From contig NZ_KB913025.1 of the NCBI RefSeq assembly GCF_000384075.1, positions 934,119-998,118 on the forward strand: a stretch of DNA of 64,000 bases, read 5' to 3'. Source of the stretch: Methylovulum miyakonense HT12 (GTDB lineage: Bacteria > Pseudomonadota > Gammaproteobacteria > Methylococcales > Methylomonadaceae). The notes below the pieces were generated by a model that was not told the origin of the DNA, did no database searches, and saw nothing but the letters and a program-made list of their open reading frames with translations. Positions 17,211-24,326 of this stretch are shown piece by piece (the stretch's first letter is position 1; the number at the start of each line of letters is the position of its first letter). Both the position numbers and the translations under genes were made by a program.

Positions 17211-18035
17211 ATGAAAACTACTGACATACAAAACACTGCTAAAGCCGTTGATACTAGAATCAAAGGATACCGTACCCAACTAGGTACAATCACAAAAAAG
17301 AAAGCCGCTATTATTGCCGAAATGCCCGCATTGTTGGCCGACATTATTGCACTGGCAAACAGCAACGATGAAAAGTATCAAGGAAAATTTGACCGTGCCG
17401 CTGCTATGGCCGACGCGTTAAAATCTGAAAAAGGCCTTTTAAAAGAATGGGTGTCTGTTTGTGAGGGTAGAATTCCCCATAAGTTTACATCAAATAAACT
17501 AGGACAGATTGTCCTAGGCAAGCGTGACGCGGCACTACTATTAACAGCTCAGGAACTTAAGGCGCGTGATAGCAAAAAAGAACAGGACAAGGCAAGCAAT
17601 GCGGCTTCCAGCGAGAAAAAACGCGAAACCTTGCAAGATAAGGCAAACCAAGCCGACCAATACAAGGCACTGGCGGAAACAGAACGCCAAAACAAAGAAA
17701 AGGCGTTAAAAGATAAACGCCTTGCTGAAAGCAAGCTTGCCAAAGCTGGTGACACCTTAGCCAAAGCTGAACAATTGGAAGCTGAATTGAAACAGCTTGA
17801 CACCTTGAAGGTGCAAGCCGATAAACAATCATTCAAGATTGAAGAGCAAGAAAAGGAGCTTGCACGCCTGCACGCTATGGAAGCTGAGTTTATAGCCACC
17901 AAGCAAGAAAACGCCACACTGACCACTAAAAACCGTGAATTATTAGGTTTGGTAACAGAGCTGCAAAACGAGAATGCAGAACTAAAAACCTTGCTGGCAT
18001 TAGAAAGCGACATAAAAAGAGCGGCAAACAGCTAA
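17211..18035 (+). CDS. Long coiled-coil protein
   Basis: 274 residues from the ATG at 17211, chosen for AAAGGTG just upstream; an ATG six codons earlier lacks a site. Residues 1-110 are helical and globular; residues 115-270 form an almost unbroken heptad-rich Ala/Lys/Glu/Gln coiled coil (KDKRLAESKLAKAGDTLAKA). It is the first gene of the rightward transcript. No family is recognised; such proteins often organise DNA or membranes. A strong terminator follows. Confidence 0.6.
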   Translation: MKTTDIQNTAKAVDTRIKGYRTQLGTITKKKAAIIAEMPALLADIIALANSNDEKYQGKFDRAAAMADALKSEKGLLKEWVSVCEGRIPHKFTSNKLGQIVLGKRDAALLLTAQELKARDSKKEQDKASNAASSEKKRETLQDKANQADQYKALAETERQNKEKALKDKRLAESKLAKAGDTLAKAEQLEAELKQLDTLKVQADKQSFKIEEQEKELARLHAMEAEFIATKQENATLTTKNRELLGLVTELQNENAELKTLLALESDIKRAANS

Positions 18036-18089
18036 ACCGCCACATAACATGCCGCGCCATTGGATATGGCGCGGGCAACCTCAGCCCAC

Positions 18090-18120
18090 CCCGTGCCATC
18101 TTCGGATAGCACGGGTTTTT
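18090..18120 (+). terminator. Rho-independent terminator
   Basis: CCCGTGC, an inner ATC-TTCG-GAT hairpin, GCACGGG, then five T. Ends the coiled-coil gene transcript. Confidence 0.9.
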
Positions 18121-18130
18121 GTGCTTCCCT

Positions 18131-18170
18131 AAAAGCCGCCGTGCGCACACCCTGCCTAGGCGGCTTTTTT
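18131..18170. terminator. Second terminator, possibly bidirectional
   Basis: AAAAGCCGCC and GGCGGCTTTTTT arms around an 18-nt loop. The A-run on the left and T-run on the right allow function in both directions. Confidence 0.8.
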
Positions 18171-18255
18171 GTGCCCGCACATAACGCCAACGCCAACGCC
18201 CTCCCGTGCTGCGGCTGGCGTTTGTATGGCCTGCCGCACAGACAAAACAGATCCC

Positions 18256-18287
18256 CTCACGTTAGCGCGTGAGGAAATTTTCCAACC
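18256..18287 (+). promoter_or_regulatory. Leader element copy 1 before micro-gene
   Basis: Hairpin CTCACG-TTAGCG-CGTGAG then GAAATTTTCCAACC. A near copy (GTTAG, GCGCGTGA, TTCCAACC) is found at 18406-18432 before the next micro-gene. Confidence 0.45.
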
Positions 18288-18299
18288 AAGGAATTATTT

Positions 18300-18410
18300 A
18301 TGTCAGAAGCGATTATTGAATATCTGGAAACACTGGCCGATGAAATGCCTGACCCGGCCTTGTCCGACGTGCCCGCCATGCAGGATTTGCTGGAAGAGCT
18401 TTACGGTTAG
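18300..18410 (+). CDS. Acidic micro-protein, 36 residues
   Basis: MSEAIIEYLETLADEMPDP and on to LLEELYG, strongly acidic and helical. AAGGAATTATTT places a good ribosome site before the ATG. It is preceded by a small hairpin leader. Small acidic proteins of this sort are often anti-repressors, DNA mimics or inhibitors of host enzymes, but nothing here specifies which. Confidence 0.5.
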   Translation: MSEAIIEYLETLADEMPDPALSDVPAMQDLLEELYG

Positions 18411-18469
18411 GCGCGTGAAAGAATCTTCCAACCTGGCGTTTTTACGCCCGAAATTTAGCAGGTGATTTT

Positions 18470-18553
18470 ATGGAACTGTATGAAATTGTCCACCTTGCGG
18501 TGGCGGTGCTGTTTTGGCTGGCGTTTTTGACGGTCAGGGGGTGGGGAAAATAA
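18470..18553 (+). CDS. Single-pass membrane micro-protein, 27 residues
   Basis: MELYEIVHLAVAVLFWLAFL followed by TVRGWGK: one membrane helix with a positive C-terminus. AGGTGATTTT precedes the ATG. The 60-nt leader repeats the element before the previous micro-gene, suggesting co-regulation. Function unknown. Confidence 0.45.
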   Translation: MELYEIVHLAVAVLFWLAFLTVRGWGK

Positions 18554-18595
18554 CTGGAAAGAACCCCGCCTTCCCTTACGTCATAGGTAGCAACA

Positions 18596-18658
18596 TGTCC
18601 CAGCACGGGCAGAGGTCGCGTCCGTAAGGGCGGAGGCCCTGCACTTTCAACCGGAGAC
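18596..18658 (+). promoter_or_regulatory. Partial CAGCAC hairpin and ACCGGAGAC leader
   Basis: TGTCC-CAGCAC-GGGCA gives only a 5-bp stem, and the ACCGGAGAC motif follows 39 nt later at 18650-18658. A weak or ancestral version of the right-arm punctuation element, followed by a 21-codon frame at 18671. Confidence 0.5.
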
Positions 18659-18670
18659 ACCGATTTTTAG

Positions 18671-18736
18671 ATGCGGGCAAATAGTAACGGAGGTTTTTAT
18701 GTAAGTCAACAAAATGTTGTAAACGACCAAATGTAA
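18671..18736 (+). CDS. Possible 21-residue peptide
   Basis: ATG at 18671 (MRANSNGGFYVSQQ and on) lies 12 nt after an ACCGGAGAC leader. Embedded in it, in another frame, is GGAGG-TTTTT-ATG-TAA. Either the peptide or the start-stop could be the functional unit. Low confidence. Confidence 0.25.
   Translation: MRANSNGGFYVSQQNVVNDQM
18690..18704 (+). other. Shine-Dalgarno followed by ATG-TAA (start-stop)
   Basis: GGAGG, five T, then ATG immediately followed by TAA (18699-18704). A one-codon reading frame with an excellent ribosome site. A second case occurs at 24851. Confidence 0.4.
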
Positions 18737-18868
18737 CATTCAAAAACCCCGCCATGTATGGCGGGGGCGCCGTGTCAATACCGCAAGGAAGGTGTTTCAA
18801 AAGCACCTGCCAGCACGCCGCCTGCCTCAGTGGGGGTTTGCGGGAATAGATTGGGGACGGCATACCCT

Positions 18869-18890
18869 GGGCGCACCTGCGCCCTTTTTT
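18869..18890 (+). terminator. Rho-independent terminator before KilA-N gene
   Basis: GGGCGC-ACCT-GCGCCC followed by six T. Confidence 0.9.
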
Positions 18891-18910
18891 ATGAGACAAA
18901 GGAAAAAACT

Positions 18911-19495
18911 ATGTTAACTATCAGAAATGTAGGCATCACGGAGGCGGACGGCCTTTATTGCCTGAACGATTTGCACAAGGCCGGCGGGGGCGAGGAACGC
19001 CACAAACCTGCCAACTGGCTGCGCACCCAACAGGCCATCGAACTGGTGGCCGTTTTGGAGGCGGAGGCCGGAAACGCTAAGTCATTGATTTCAGCCGTTT
19101 CTCATATTCGAGCAACGGAACAAAATCAAATACTTACAGTTATTCAAGGTGGGGTCAGTTCCCAACAAGGCACCTTCGTCTGCAGGGAGCTGGTCTATGC
19201 TTACGCGACGTGGGTGTCGCCGGTGTTTTTCCTCCACGTATTAAGGGCTTACGACGCTTTGATACAGGCGGGGACGGTAGTCCCTGATGAATGTGGCGAT
19301 AACGTGGCCGCGCTGCAGCGGGCGCTGGTGTCAATGACGGAGCGGACCGACAGGCATGATATGGAATACCGGCGGATATTGGCGCTGTCACAGGGAAATT
19401 ATAACTTTGCCCACAGCAAACTCATTGTCGTCGAAGAATTACGCAAACAAATCAACCTGTTGCATGAAACCATACGGCAGATGGGCAGAAAGTAG
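18911..19495 (+). CDS. KilA-N domain protein
   Basis: 194 residues starting MLTIRNVGITEADGLYCLND; this ATG has AAGGA upstream and lies after a terminator, so the longer frame is rejected. The KilA-N fold is recognised from YCLNDLHKAGG, KPANWLRTQQ, the GTFVCRELVYAYATWVSP block and FLHVLRAYDAL. These phage DNA-binding proteins act as anti-repressors or early regulators. A C-terminal helix (residues 140-190) may mediate oligomerisation. A terminator follows, so it seems to be its own transcription unit. Confidence 0.88.
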   Translation: MLTIRNVGITEADGLYCLNDLHKAGGGEERHKPANWLRTQQAIELVAVLEAEAGNAKSLISAVSHIRATEQNQILTVIQGGVSSQQGTFVCRELVYAYATWVSPVFFLHVLRAYDALIQAGTVVPDECGDNVAALQRALVSMTERTDRHDMEYRRILALSQGNYNFAHSKLIVVEELRKQINLLHETIRQMGRK

Positions 19496-19511
19496 CCTGT
19501 CACTGTGCCTT

Positions 19512-19543
19512 AGCCCCGGCGCCAATAGGCCACGGGGCTTTTT
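19512..19543 (+). terminator. Rho-independent terminator after KilA-N gene
   Basis: AGCCCCG, 14-nt loop, CGGGGCT and a T-run. Confidence 0.88.
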
Positions 19544-19578
19544 ATGCCTGCCATATAGGCAGTAGCGGAGGTAACCTT

Positions 19579-19710
19579 ATGAAAAGAATGGCGATCCCTA
19601 ACGATGAGCTGAAAGTGCTGAGGGCTGAAAACCGCCTGAAGGCAGCCCTGTATTTCTTCAGCATCGTTTTCATCGCGTCGGTGATGGCGCTGGCGTTTGT
19701 CGGGGGCTGA
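19579..19710 (+). CDS. Small membrane protein, 43 residues
   Basis: Starts MKRMAIPNDELKVLRAENRL and ends in a hydrophobic helix (YFFSIVFIASVMALAFVGG). A perfect GGAGGT site precedes the ATG. The next gene begins 1 nt after its stop. Likely a tail-anchored inner-membrane protein of unknown role. Confidence 0.6.
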   Translation: MKRMAIPNDELKVLRAENRLKAALYFFSIVFIASVMALAFVGG

Positions 19711-19711
19711 C

Positions 19712-19969
19712 ATGGGGGCTTATGAAGAGATAGAGGCGCTGGTGGAGGCGTGCGACGACGTGGCCGCAGGGCAGGCGGGGCCAAGGGCGCTGGGGTTCCA
19801 GTACGGGTGGCTTAGGGGTGAGTTCAAGCACGTCCTGCGTGACCTGGGGCTGACAGAAGGGCAAGTGGCTAAAGTGGCTGAAATGGCCGAAAAACGGCGT
19901 TTAAAGGCGGTTATGCTGGCGACTGGTGAGGAGCGGGCGTTCGGGTGGGACAACAGGGCCAAGCGGTAG
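19712..19969 (+). CDS. Small helical protein, 85 residues
   Basis: ATG at 19712 after GGGGG; begins MGAYEEIEALVEACDDVAAG. The second half (LRDLGLTEGQVAKVAEMAEK) looks like a helix-turn-helix-like region. Coupled to the upstream membrane micro-protein. No family recognised. Confidence 0.55.
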   Translation: MGAYEEIEALVEACDDVAAGQAGPRALGFQYGWLRGEFKHVLRDLGLTEGQVAKVAEMAEKRRLKAVMLATGEERAFGWDNRAKR

Positions 19970-20497
19970 TGTTTGTTTCCGCAGGTTGGTAGCAGCGTAC
20001 ACCCAGCACGGGTAGGGGCTGCCTCTGCGGAAACTCCCAGCTTTGCAGTGTTCGGGCACCAGAGACGGGACCCCGACACTGTTGTCAAGCAGTGAAAAGT
20101 ATAAACTACTTTCTGTAGAAATCAACAAAATGTAACTTACAGAAGATAAAGATCAACTATAAATACTAATATAACTATTATTTAGTATATTTTTATTGTT
20201 TATTAGTGTTTTTTGTCATTTTGCTTTGTTAGTGGCCCTATGTATTTTTTTCATAGGGGTCGGGGTTGCGATTTTGTTGTTACCTCAACTATATAACCCT
20301 CACCCTGAAAAACTGAGATATAGGGACTCTAACAAAGGAAATCGACAAAAACACTAATAATGCCAGCGGATTATCAACCGACAGCGCCATAAAAAACCAA
20401 AACCCACCCAAAACCCCACCTTTAACATTTATTGTAAACCAAACAAACAACAATAAATCTGCCAAAAACGCCCACGAAAACACCACCCGCAAGGCAT

Positions 20498-20529
20498 AAA
20501 AAAGCCCCGTAAAGTACCCTTTCCGAGGC
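20498..20529 (-). terminator. Leftward rho-independent terminator
   Basis: Read leftward: GCCTCG, inner AAAG-GGTA-CTTT, CGGGGC, then six T. On the leftward RNA the stem closes with a single G-U pair; on the rightward strand it has a C-A mismatch and no T-run, so it serves a leftward transcript from the palindrome region. Confidence 0.75.
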
Positions 20530-20651
20530 CAAATTCAGTAAACTGCATGCGCAGTTTACCAATTTTTGGGTATTATGTCAAGAAAAAGATGCAATTTTAC
20601 ACCTTGAAAAACACACTTTTTCTGCTTATTATTAGTGTTAAAATAGTAAAA

Positions 20652-20690
20652 CACTAATGAAAACCCCAAAAAACAGGTGTTTCATTAGTG
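20652..20690. repeat. Inverted repeat CACTAATGAAA/TTTCATTAGTG
   Basis: 11-bp perfect arms (20652-20662, 20680-20690) separated by 17 nt. The right arm is shared with the larger palindrome, so alternative folds compete. Confidence 0.85.
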
Positions 20691-20840
20691 CTAAAGTAGT
20701 AGTCACTATTATGAAAACCCCGGAAAGCGACATCTCTTCGTTTTATACACTTGCAAAACGCAAGCTACAAAATGTCAAAAACGAAGAGATGTAGCTTTCT
20801 GTATAGGTTTCTAGTAGTGACCACTATTTTAGCACTAATG
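20683..20840. repeat. Giant nested palindrome
   Basis: Outer arms 20683-20708 and 20815-20840 match over 26 bp with two mismatches. Inner arms 20723-20744 and 20778-20799 match over 22 bp with one mismatch. An innermost CTTGC-AAAAC-GCAAG hairpin lies at 20750-20764. The whole 158 bp can fold into one long hairpin or cruciform. Outer arms carry the ATTAGTGC motif. Confidence 0.92.
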
Positions 20841-20884
20841 ACGGACATATTATTAGTGCTATATTATTGTTCATTTATAAGTGT

Positions 20885-20914
20885 TTCACTGTTATAGCTC
20901 TAATAATGTATAAT
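20885..20914 (+). promoter_or_regulatory. Candidate promoter for the replication arm
   Basis: Perfect -10 TATAAT at 20909-20914 with a weak -35 (TTCACT) 18 nt upstream, 36 nt before the first gene of the right arm. ATTAGTG-type repeats lie immediately upstream. Confidence 0.5.
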
Positions 20915-20949
20915 CACAGTTTTATAGAGTCTTAAAAAGGTATTGAAAT

Positions 20950-22551
20950 ATGTCAAAAACTTTTAAAGGAAGAGCACCTTCCATCCTGCTGACGGCAAAC
21001 GGACATACCCGTAACATTATGGAGTGGGCCGCCATTGTCTCCCCGGAAGACCCCCAACGGGCTGAATTTGTGATCCGTGACCGGTACCAAAAAAGACGAC
21101 GCCGGAACAGCCCGGTCACGGATGCCCAGGTCATTTATGGCCTGAGCTACCAAAGCACGGAAGAGATGCCGATGGAGATGGGTCTGCCGCGCTTGTGCAG
21201 GATGTGGGTGCTGGAGGCGATGGACTTGGTGATGCCGCAGGTCGAGGAACACCTGTCCATGCGGATGGCGGCATACCTGTCACAAAAGCACGGGACCCCG
21301 CCGCCTGGGGAATTCATCACGACCGATAAGTCTCTGCCTGCCAAGCGCCCAAAACCCAAACTAAACCCAGTCCCAGGCGTAAACCCGTCCACGCCCGCCC
21401 TGAAGGTTGTCATGGATTGGCTAAAGGCGAACAACCTCGACGACCCTTTAATCGGGGACAACTACCGGTCCGCCCAGCTGCTGATGATGTGCCAGGCCGA
21501 CGAGCCGACGCCGGAGCTGTTGGCGTGGCATTTCGCCCTGCTGGATGAGACAGGCCTGTCCGCCCCCGTACCGGAAATCAAAAAGGAATTGCCTTACAAA
21601 ACTGCAACCAAACACCAGGAGGAGTGGTGGGAACCTTACATCAAAACCCGCTACATCATTGACGCGTTCAAGGACGGCAGGGAGCCAGACCCGTTCACGC
21701 CAACGGACAACGCCGACACCCTCACCGAAGAGGAGGAAATGGAACTTGAAGCCCCTGCCTACACCCAAGAGTTCTGCCGGTCGTCGAAGGCACATGTCAA
21801 TGAGGTGGTAGACCGCCGCTTCCTGAAGTCCCAGAACGAATACCTGTGCCTGATGCATAACAAACAGGCCATAGACCGTCTTGACGGGCCGTCAGGCACC
21901 CAGGACGGGTTTGTCAAGTTCCTGAACTTTGCGTTTTTCGACATAGGGTTCCGGTGCGTGTTGCAGATCAGCGATTTCAGGACGTTGAACCGGGCGCAGC
22001 ACGTCTATTTTCTGTCCGCCCTGTGCCGTAAGTTCAAGGCGTCGTTTGTGGGCAGGAACACCGACCTCTGCGACAGCCTGTTGGAAAAGCTGTCCGAGTG
22101 GGGGCTTAACCCCCTGCCGCTGTCGCAGCTGCATAGGCACCCGTTGCTGTGCCACTTGCATTCACGGGGCAACGAACAAGTGGCCGCTTCGCTTAAGCCA
22201 TTGCTGGATTATGCGGACAGGCAGGGGCTGGATTACAACACCTACCAATATTGGGCGACTTTGGATCACTACGAACACGAAACCCTGATCGACTTGGACC
22301 CTCTGTTCATCCCTGCAGAAATCAGGGAATCCGACAAGTACCAGGGGATATTGGACTCCTTGGTTGCCGCCACGAACTATGGCCGGAACATGGCCATGTG
22401 GCCGGAAGGGGTGGTGGCACCGAGGCCGGACATGGTGCCGTGCGACCTGTACGACGACCCCATAAAAGGCTACGATTACACCGTTTTCGACGGGGCGCCG
22501 TTGCTGGTTGACGGGTCCCATACGTTTGTTGTCTTGGAGGGGGTGGGGTGA
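20950..22551 (+). CDS. Large unknown protein at the head of the right arm
   Basis: 533 residues, AAAAGG upstream. Begins MSKTFKGRAPSILLTANGHT; a basic patch (RYQKRRRRNSPVTDAQ) lies near residue 45, a Pro/Lys-rich linker near 130-150, an acidic run (TLTEEEEMELEAP) near 255, and an aromatic-rich C-terminal third. I do not recognise any domain. Being first after the palindromic region and full length with good codon structure, it could be an origin-binding or initiator protein, but that is only a positional guess. Confidence 0.55.
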   Translation: MSKTFKGRAPSILLTANGHTRNIMEWAAIVSPEDPQRAEFVIRDRYQKRRRRNSPVTDAQVIYGLSYQSTEEMPMEMGLPRLCRMWVLEAMDLVMPQVEEHLSMRMAAYLSQKHGTPPPGEFITTDKSLPAKRPKPKLNPVPGVNPSTPALKVVMDWLKANNLDDPLIGDNYRSAQLLMMCQADEPTPELLAWHFALLDETGLSAPVPEIKKELPYKTATKHQEEWWEPYIKTRYIIDAFKDGREPDPFTPTDNADTLTEEEEMELEAPAYTQEFCRSSKAHVNEVVDRRFLKSQNEYLCLMHNKQAIDRLDGPSGTQDGFVKFLNFAFFDIGFRCVLQISDFRTLNRAQHVYFLSALCRKFKASFVGRNTDLCDSLLEKLSEWGLNPLPLSQLHRHPLLCHLHSRGNEQVAASLKPLLDYADRQGLDYNTYQYWATLDHYEHETLIDLDPLFIPAEIRESDKYQGILDSLVAATNYGRNMAMWPEGVVAPRPDMVPCDLYDDPIKGYDYTVFDGAPLLVDGSHTFVVLEGVG

Positions 22552-22569
22552 AGCGCTATATTTAGAAAT

Positions 22570-22691
22570 GGCCGCGTCGTCTAGTGGTTAGGGCATGGGT
22601 ACTTGGAAACGTCGGTTCGAATCCGACTTAATCGTCTAGCGGCCTAGGACACCAGACCGCCGAAACGCAGGTTCGAACCCTGTCGCGGCCA
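22570..22691 (+). tRNA. Tandem tRNA-like element (two fused, defective cloverleaves)
   Basis: One acceptor-like stem, GGCCGCG (22570-22576) with CGCGGCC (22684-22690), encloses two D-arm-like and two T-arm-like units (TTCGAAT with GTCGG/CCGAC; TTCGAAC with GCAGG/CCTGT). In each unit the span between D and T arms is 16 nt, where a tRNA needs 22-23: the 5' anticodon stem and 7-nt loop are present but the 3' stem strand is missing. Loops would read TTG (Gln) and GCC (Gly). Not a functional standard tRNA as read; a degenerate pair or a tRNA mimic. Confidence 0.45.
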
Positions 22692-22768
22692 TTTTTAAAT
22701 ATAACCGGAGATGTAGGCCTGTTGCGGATGGATTCTGGGTGCATTCGATTTTTTACCAAGATCCAACC

Positions 22769-22960
22769 TCAATGCCTTTTAAGCAGGCCCTTGCCCCCCT
22801 CCAACACCACCAGCAAATTTCTCCTCCCTTCTGCAATTTCCGAGGATTTATCCAAATCCTCGAAATATTTTTTATCCCCGGACACCCACGCCTCCACCGC
22901 TTTCGCTAGCGCGGCCTCCACGTTAGTGGGCACAACAGTTGGTTTTTTGATGTGTACCAT
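22769..22960 (-). CDS. Small leftward protein, 63 residues
   Basis: Starts MVHIKKPTVVPTNVEAALAK and ends LLVVLEGGKGLLKRH, a soluble helical protein. It is the only apparently real leftward gene in the right arm. No good ribosome site is seen before the ATG. A longer leftward frame from 23593 is mainly the shadow of the next gene and is rejected. Confidence 0.45.
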   Translation of the reverse strand: MVHIKKPTVVPTNVEAALAKAVEAWVSGDKKYFEDLDKSSEIAEGRRNLLVVLEGGKGLLKRH

Positions 22961-23194
22961 AATAAATACTACATTTTGTAATAAATAACAAAAAGTATAT
23001 AACGACGATGGTGTATTTTCAATATAAGTCAAATGGGTAATATTTACCCCGCCACGGTTTTCGTAGTTGTTGCGTGGTGGTTCACATATTTTGGTTTGGG
23101 CTTGTGGTTGTTGGGTTCCAATTGCCGCAGGCCCGAACAAACCCAGAACCTTCCCGTTGCGAGAGGTTTCTGGCTTTGTTCCCAGCAAAGCAGG

Positions 23195-23212
23195 CCAAGG
23201 CAGCACACTTGG
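23195..23212 (+). promoter_or_regulatory. CAGCAC-loop hairpin without the leader motif
   Basis: CCAAG-GCAGCACA-CTTGG, 26 nt before the next ATG. The hairpin is kept but ACCGGAGAC is replaced by an unrelated leader. Confidence 0.5.
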
Positions 23213-23237
23213 AAATTTTAAAATAAGGATAGTGGCC

Positions 23238-23531
23238 ATGGATAGGATCAGTGCGGCGGCAGAATTGGTGCGTAAGATCACCGAAGCGCAGCAGGCGGAG
23301 AAACAGCTTGAGGACCCGAACATCTGGGCGGACCGGGCAAGCCTTACCTGTGCATTGGTGGTCATCCTCAACCTGTTCGTCCTGGCCGCCAAACTAATCT
23401 GCTCATGGTTCGATATCCAGCTGGACGTGCCGCCCGACTTGGTAAGCAACACCACCGAAATCGTCACCTTTTTCGGTGTCCTCGTCGGCAACCGCATCCA
23501 CATCGCTTCAAACAGGGACGCAGGCAAGTAG
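23238..23531 (+). CDS. Small membrane protein, holin-like
   Basis: 97 residues starting MDRISAAAELVRKITEAQQA. An amphipathic N-terminal helix is followed by one clear membrane segment (ASLTCALVVILNLFVLAAKL) and a second weaker one (EIVTFFGVLVGNRIHIA). Shape and size suit a holin or membrane anchor. It is not near the lytic enzyme, so the lysis role is uncertain. Confidence 0.5.
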   Translation: MDRISAAAELVRKITEAQQAEKQLEDPNIWADRASLTCALVVILNLFVLAAKLICSWFDIQLDVPPDLVSNTTEIVTFFGVLVGNRIHIASNRDAGK

Positions 23532-23571
23532 TCCCTTATTCCCCGCCACGGATGGCTCCCTTTGTTTAAAG

Positions 23572-23580
23572 ACCGGAGAC
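23572..23580 (+). promoter_or_regulatory. ACCGGAGAC leader without CAGCAC hairpin
   Basis: Ends 4 nt before the ATG at 23585. No CAGCAC hairpin precedes it. Confidence 0.7.
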
Positions 23581-23584
23581 ACCC

Positions 23585-24244
23585 ATGCGACAAATCCCCA
23601 TCAACGAGGGAAACCTCGTCAAGACAATCATCTGCGCTTGCGTACAGATGTTGGACTTTGGCCCGATAACGACAGACCGTAAAGACCTTGAAGCGGCCTT
23701 ATATTCCTGCGAGGAACTGAAGGCGTTCACGGAACCGTTTATCCGAAAAAACCTGGACCAGGCTATTGGGATCAATCGCCAGCAACCTTCCGCACTTATA
23801 AACCGCTCCCTGCTGTTGGCCGCCACGGTCTCAAGGTCCCTTTATGCCGAAGTCGCATATAAGGTCCTGGTCGGCATATTGGCCAAGTTGGGGGTGGATT
23901 TTGACAAGCATGGCAGTTTTATCCGGGAAGTGGGAAAGGCGTTGGGCGGGTGGGATTCGGCGGTGGCGGCGATTATCGCAATAGCCGTCTTAGATGTTGC
24001 TGTAACAAAGGACTGGGACCGGCGGAAAGTCAAGGTGCTAACTGAAGAAGCAGAAACCCAATATCTGAAATTCAATAAAAACGGACGCGGATGCAGCTGC
24101 CACTTGAACCCACCCTGTTCGTCCTGCACCCATGTAGGTAATCCCACCAATCTCTTAGAAACCGAAAAAGATTGGGAGCTAGTGACGGTTGACGAAGCGG
24201 ATGGCCGCACGACTTACGCCGAGTTGGAGGCAGCCGCCAGCTAA
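23585..24244 (+). CDS. Unknown protein with Cys cluster
   Basis: 219 residues. The N-terminal 130 residues are helical with a hydrophobic stretch (DSAVAAIIAIAVLDVAV, 125-141). A CSCHLNPPCSSC cluster with a further His near residue 165-180 may bind zinc. The C-terminus is acidic. It starts with an ACCGGAGAC leader. No family recognised. Confidence 0.5.
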   Translation: MRQIPINEGNLVKTIICACVQMLDFGPITTDRKDLEAALYSCEELKAFTEPFIRKNLDQAIGINRQQPSALINRSLLLAATVSRSLYAEVAYKVLVGILAKLGVDFDKHGSFIREVGKALGGWDSAVAAIIAIAVLDVAVTKDWDRRKVKVLTEEAETQYLKFNKNGRGCSCHLNPPCSSCTHVGNPTNLLETEKDWELVTVDEADGRTTYAELEAAAS

Positions 24245-24252
24245 TCAGCCTA

Positions 24253-24320
24253 CAAACCCTTCCGGCACGAGGGGTTTGTGGGGTGGATTAGCCACCATTT
24301 CAATTTAACAAACCGGAGAC
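24253..24320 (+). promoter_or_regulatory. Punctuation element, variant loop
   Basis: Stem CAAACCC/GGGTTTG around a loop containing CGGCACGAGG rather than CAGCAC, then ACCGGAGAC at 24312-24320, 6 nt before the ATG at 24327. Confidence 0.65.
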
Positions 24321-24326
24321 AAACTT

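Larger units (their letters stand above)
19971..20949. other. AT-rich intergenic control or origin region
   Basis: Nearly 1 kb without a convincing gene. It contains at least eight copies of ATTAGTG in both orientations, a giant nested palindrome (20652-20840), a leftward terminator (20498-20529) and a rightward promoter (20885-20914). A weak leftward 67-codon frame (20492-20289) with membrane-like sequence starts right at the terminator and is not supported. The layout suits a replication origin or master regulatory region at the head of the replication arm. Confidence 0.6.

Noticed and set aside
16827-19092. 16-bp identical sequence GCTAAGTCATTGATTT near 16827 and 19077
   Set aside because: One copy is inside the KilA-N coding sequence; one such match is expected by chance in a window of this size.
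20289-20492. 67-codon leftward membrane-like frame
   Set aside because: It starts at TTG exactly at a leftward terminator, has no ribosome site, and lies in AT-rich DNA that favours hydrophobic codons.
23033-23221. 62-codon rightward frame MGNIYPATVF...
   Set aside because: No ribosome site; its end runs through a CAGCAC hairpin and its second half is low quality.
22769-23593. 274-codon leftward protein
   Set aside because: Most of it opposes the real rightward gene at 23238-23531; only its last 63 codons from the ATG at 22960 look genuine.
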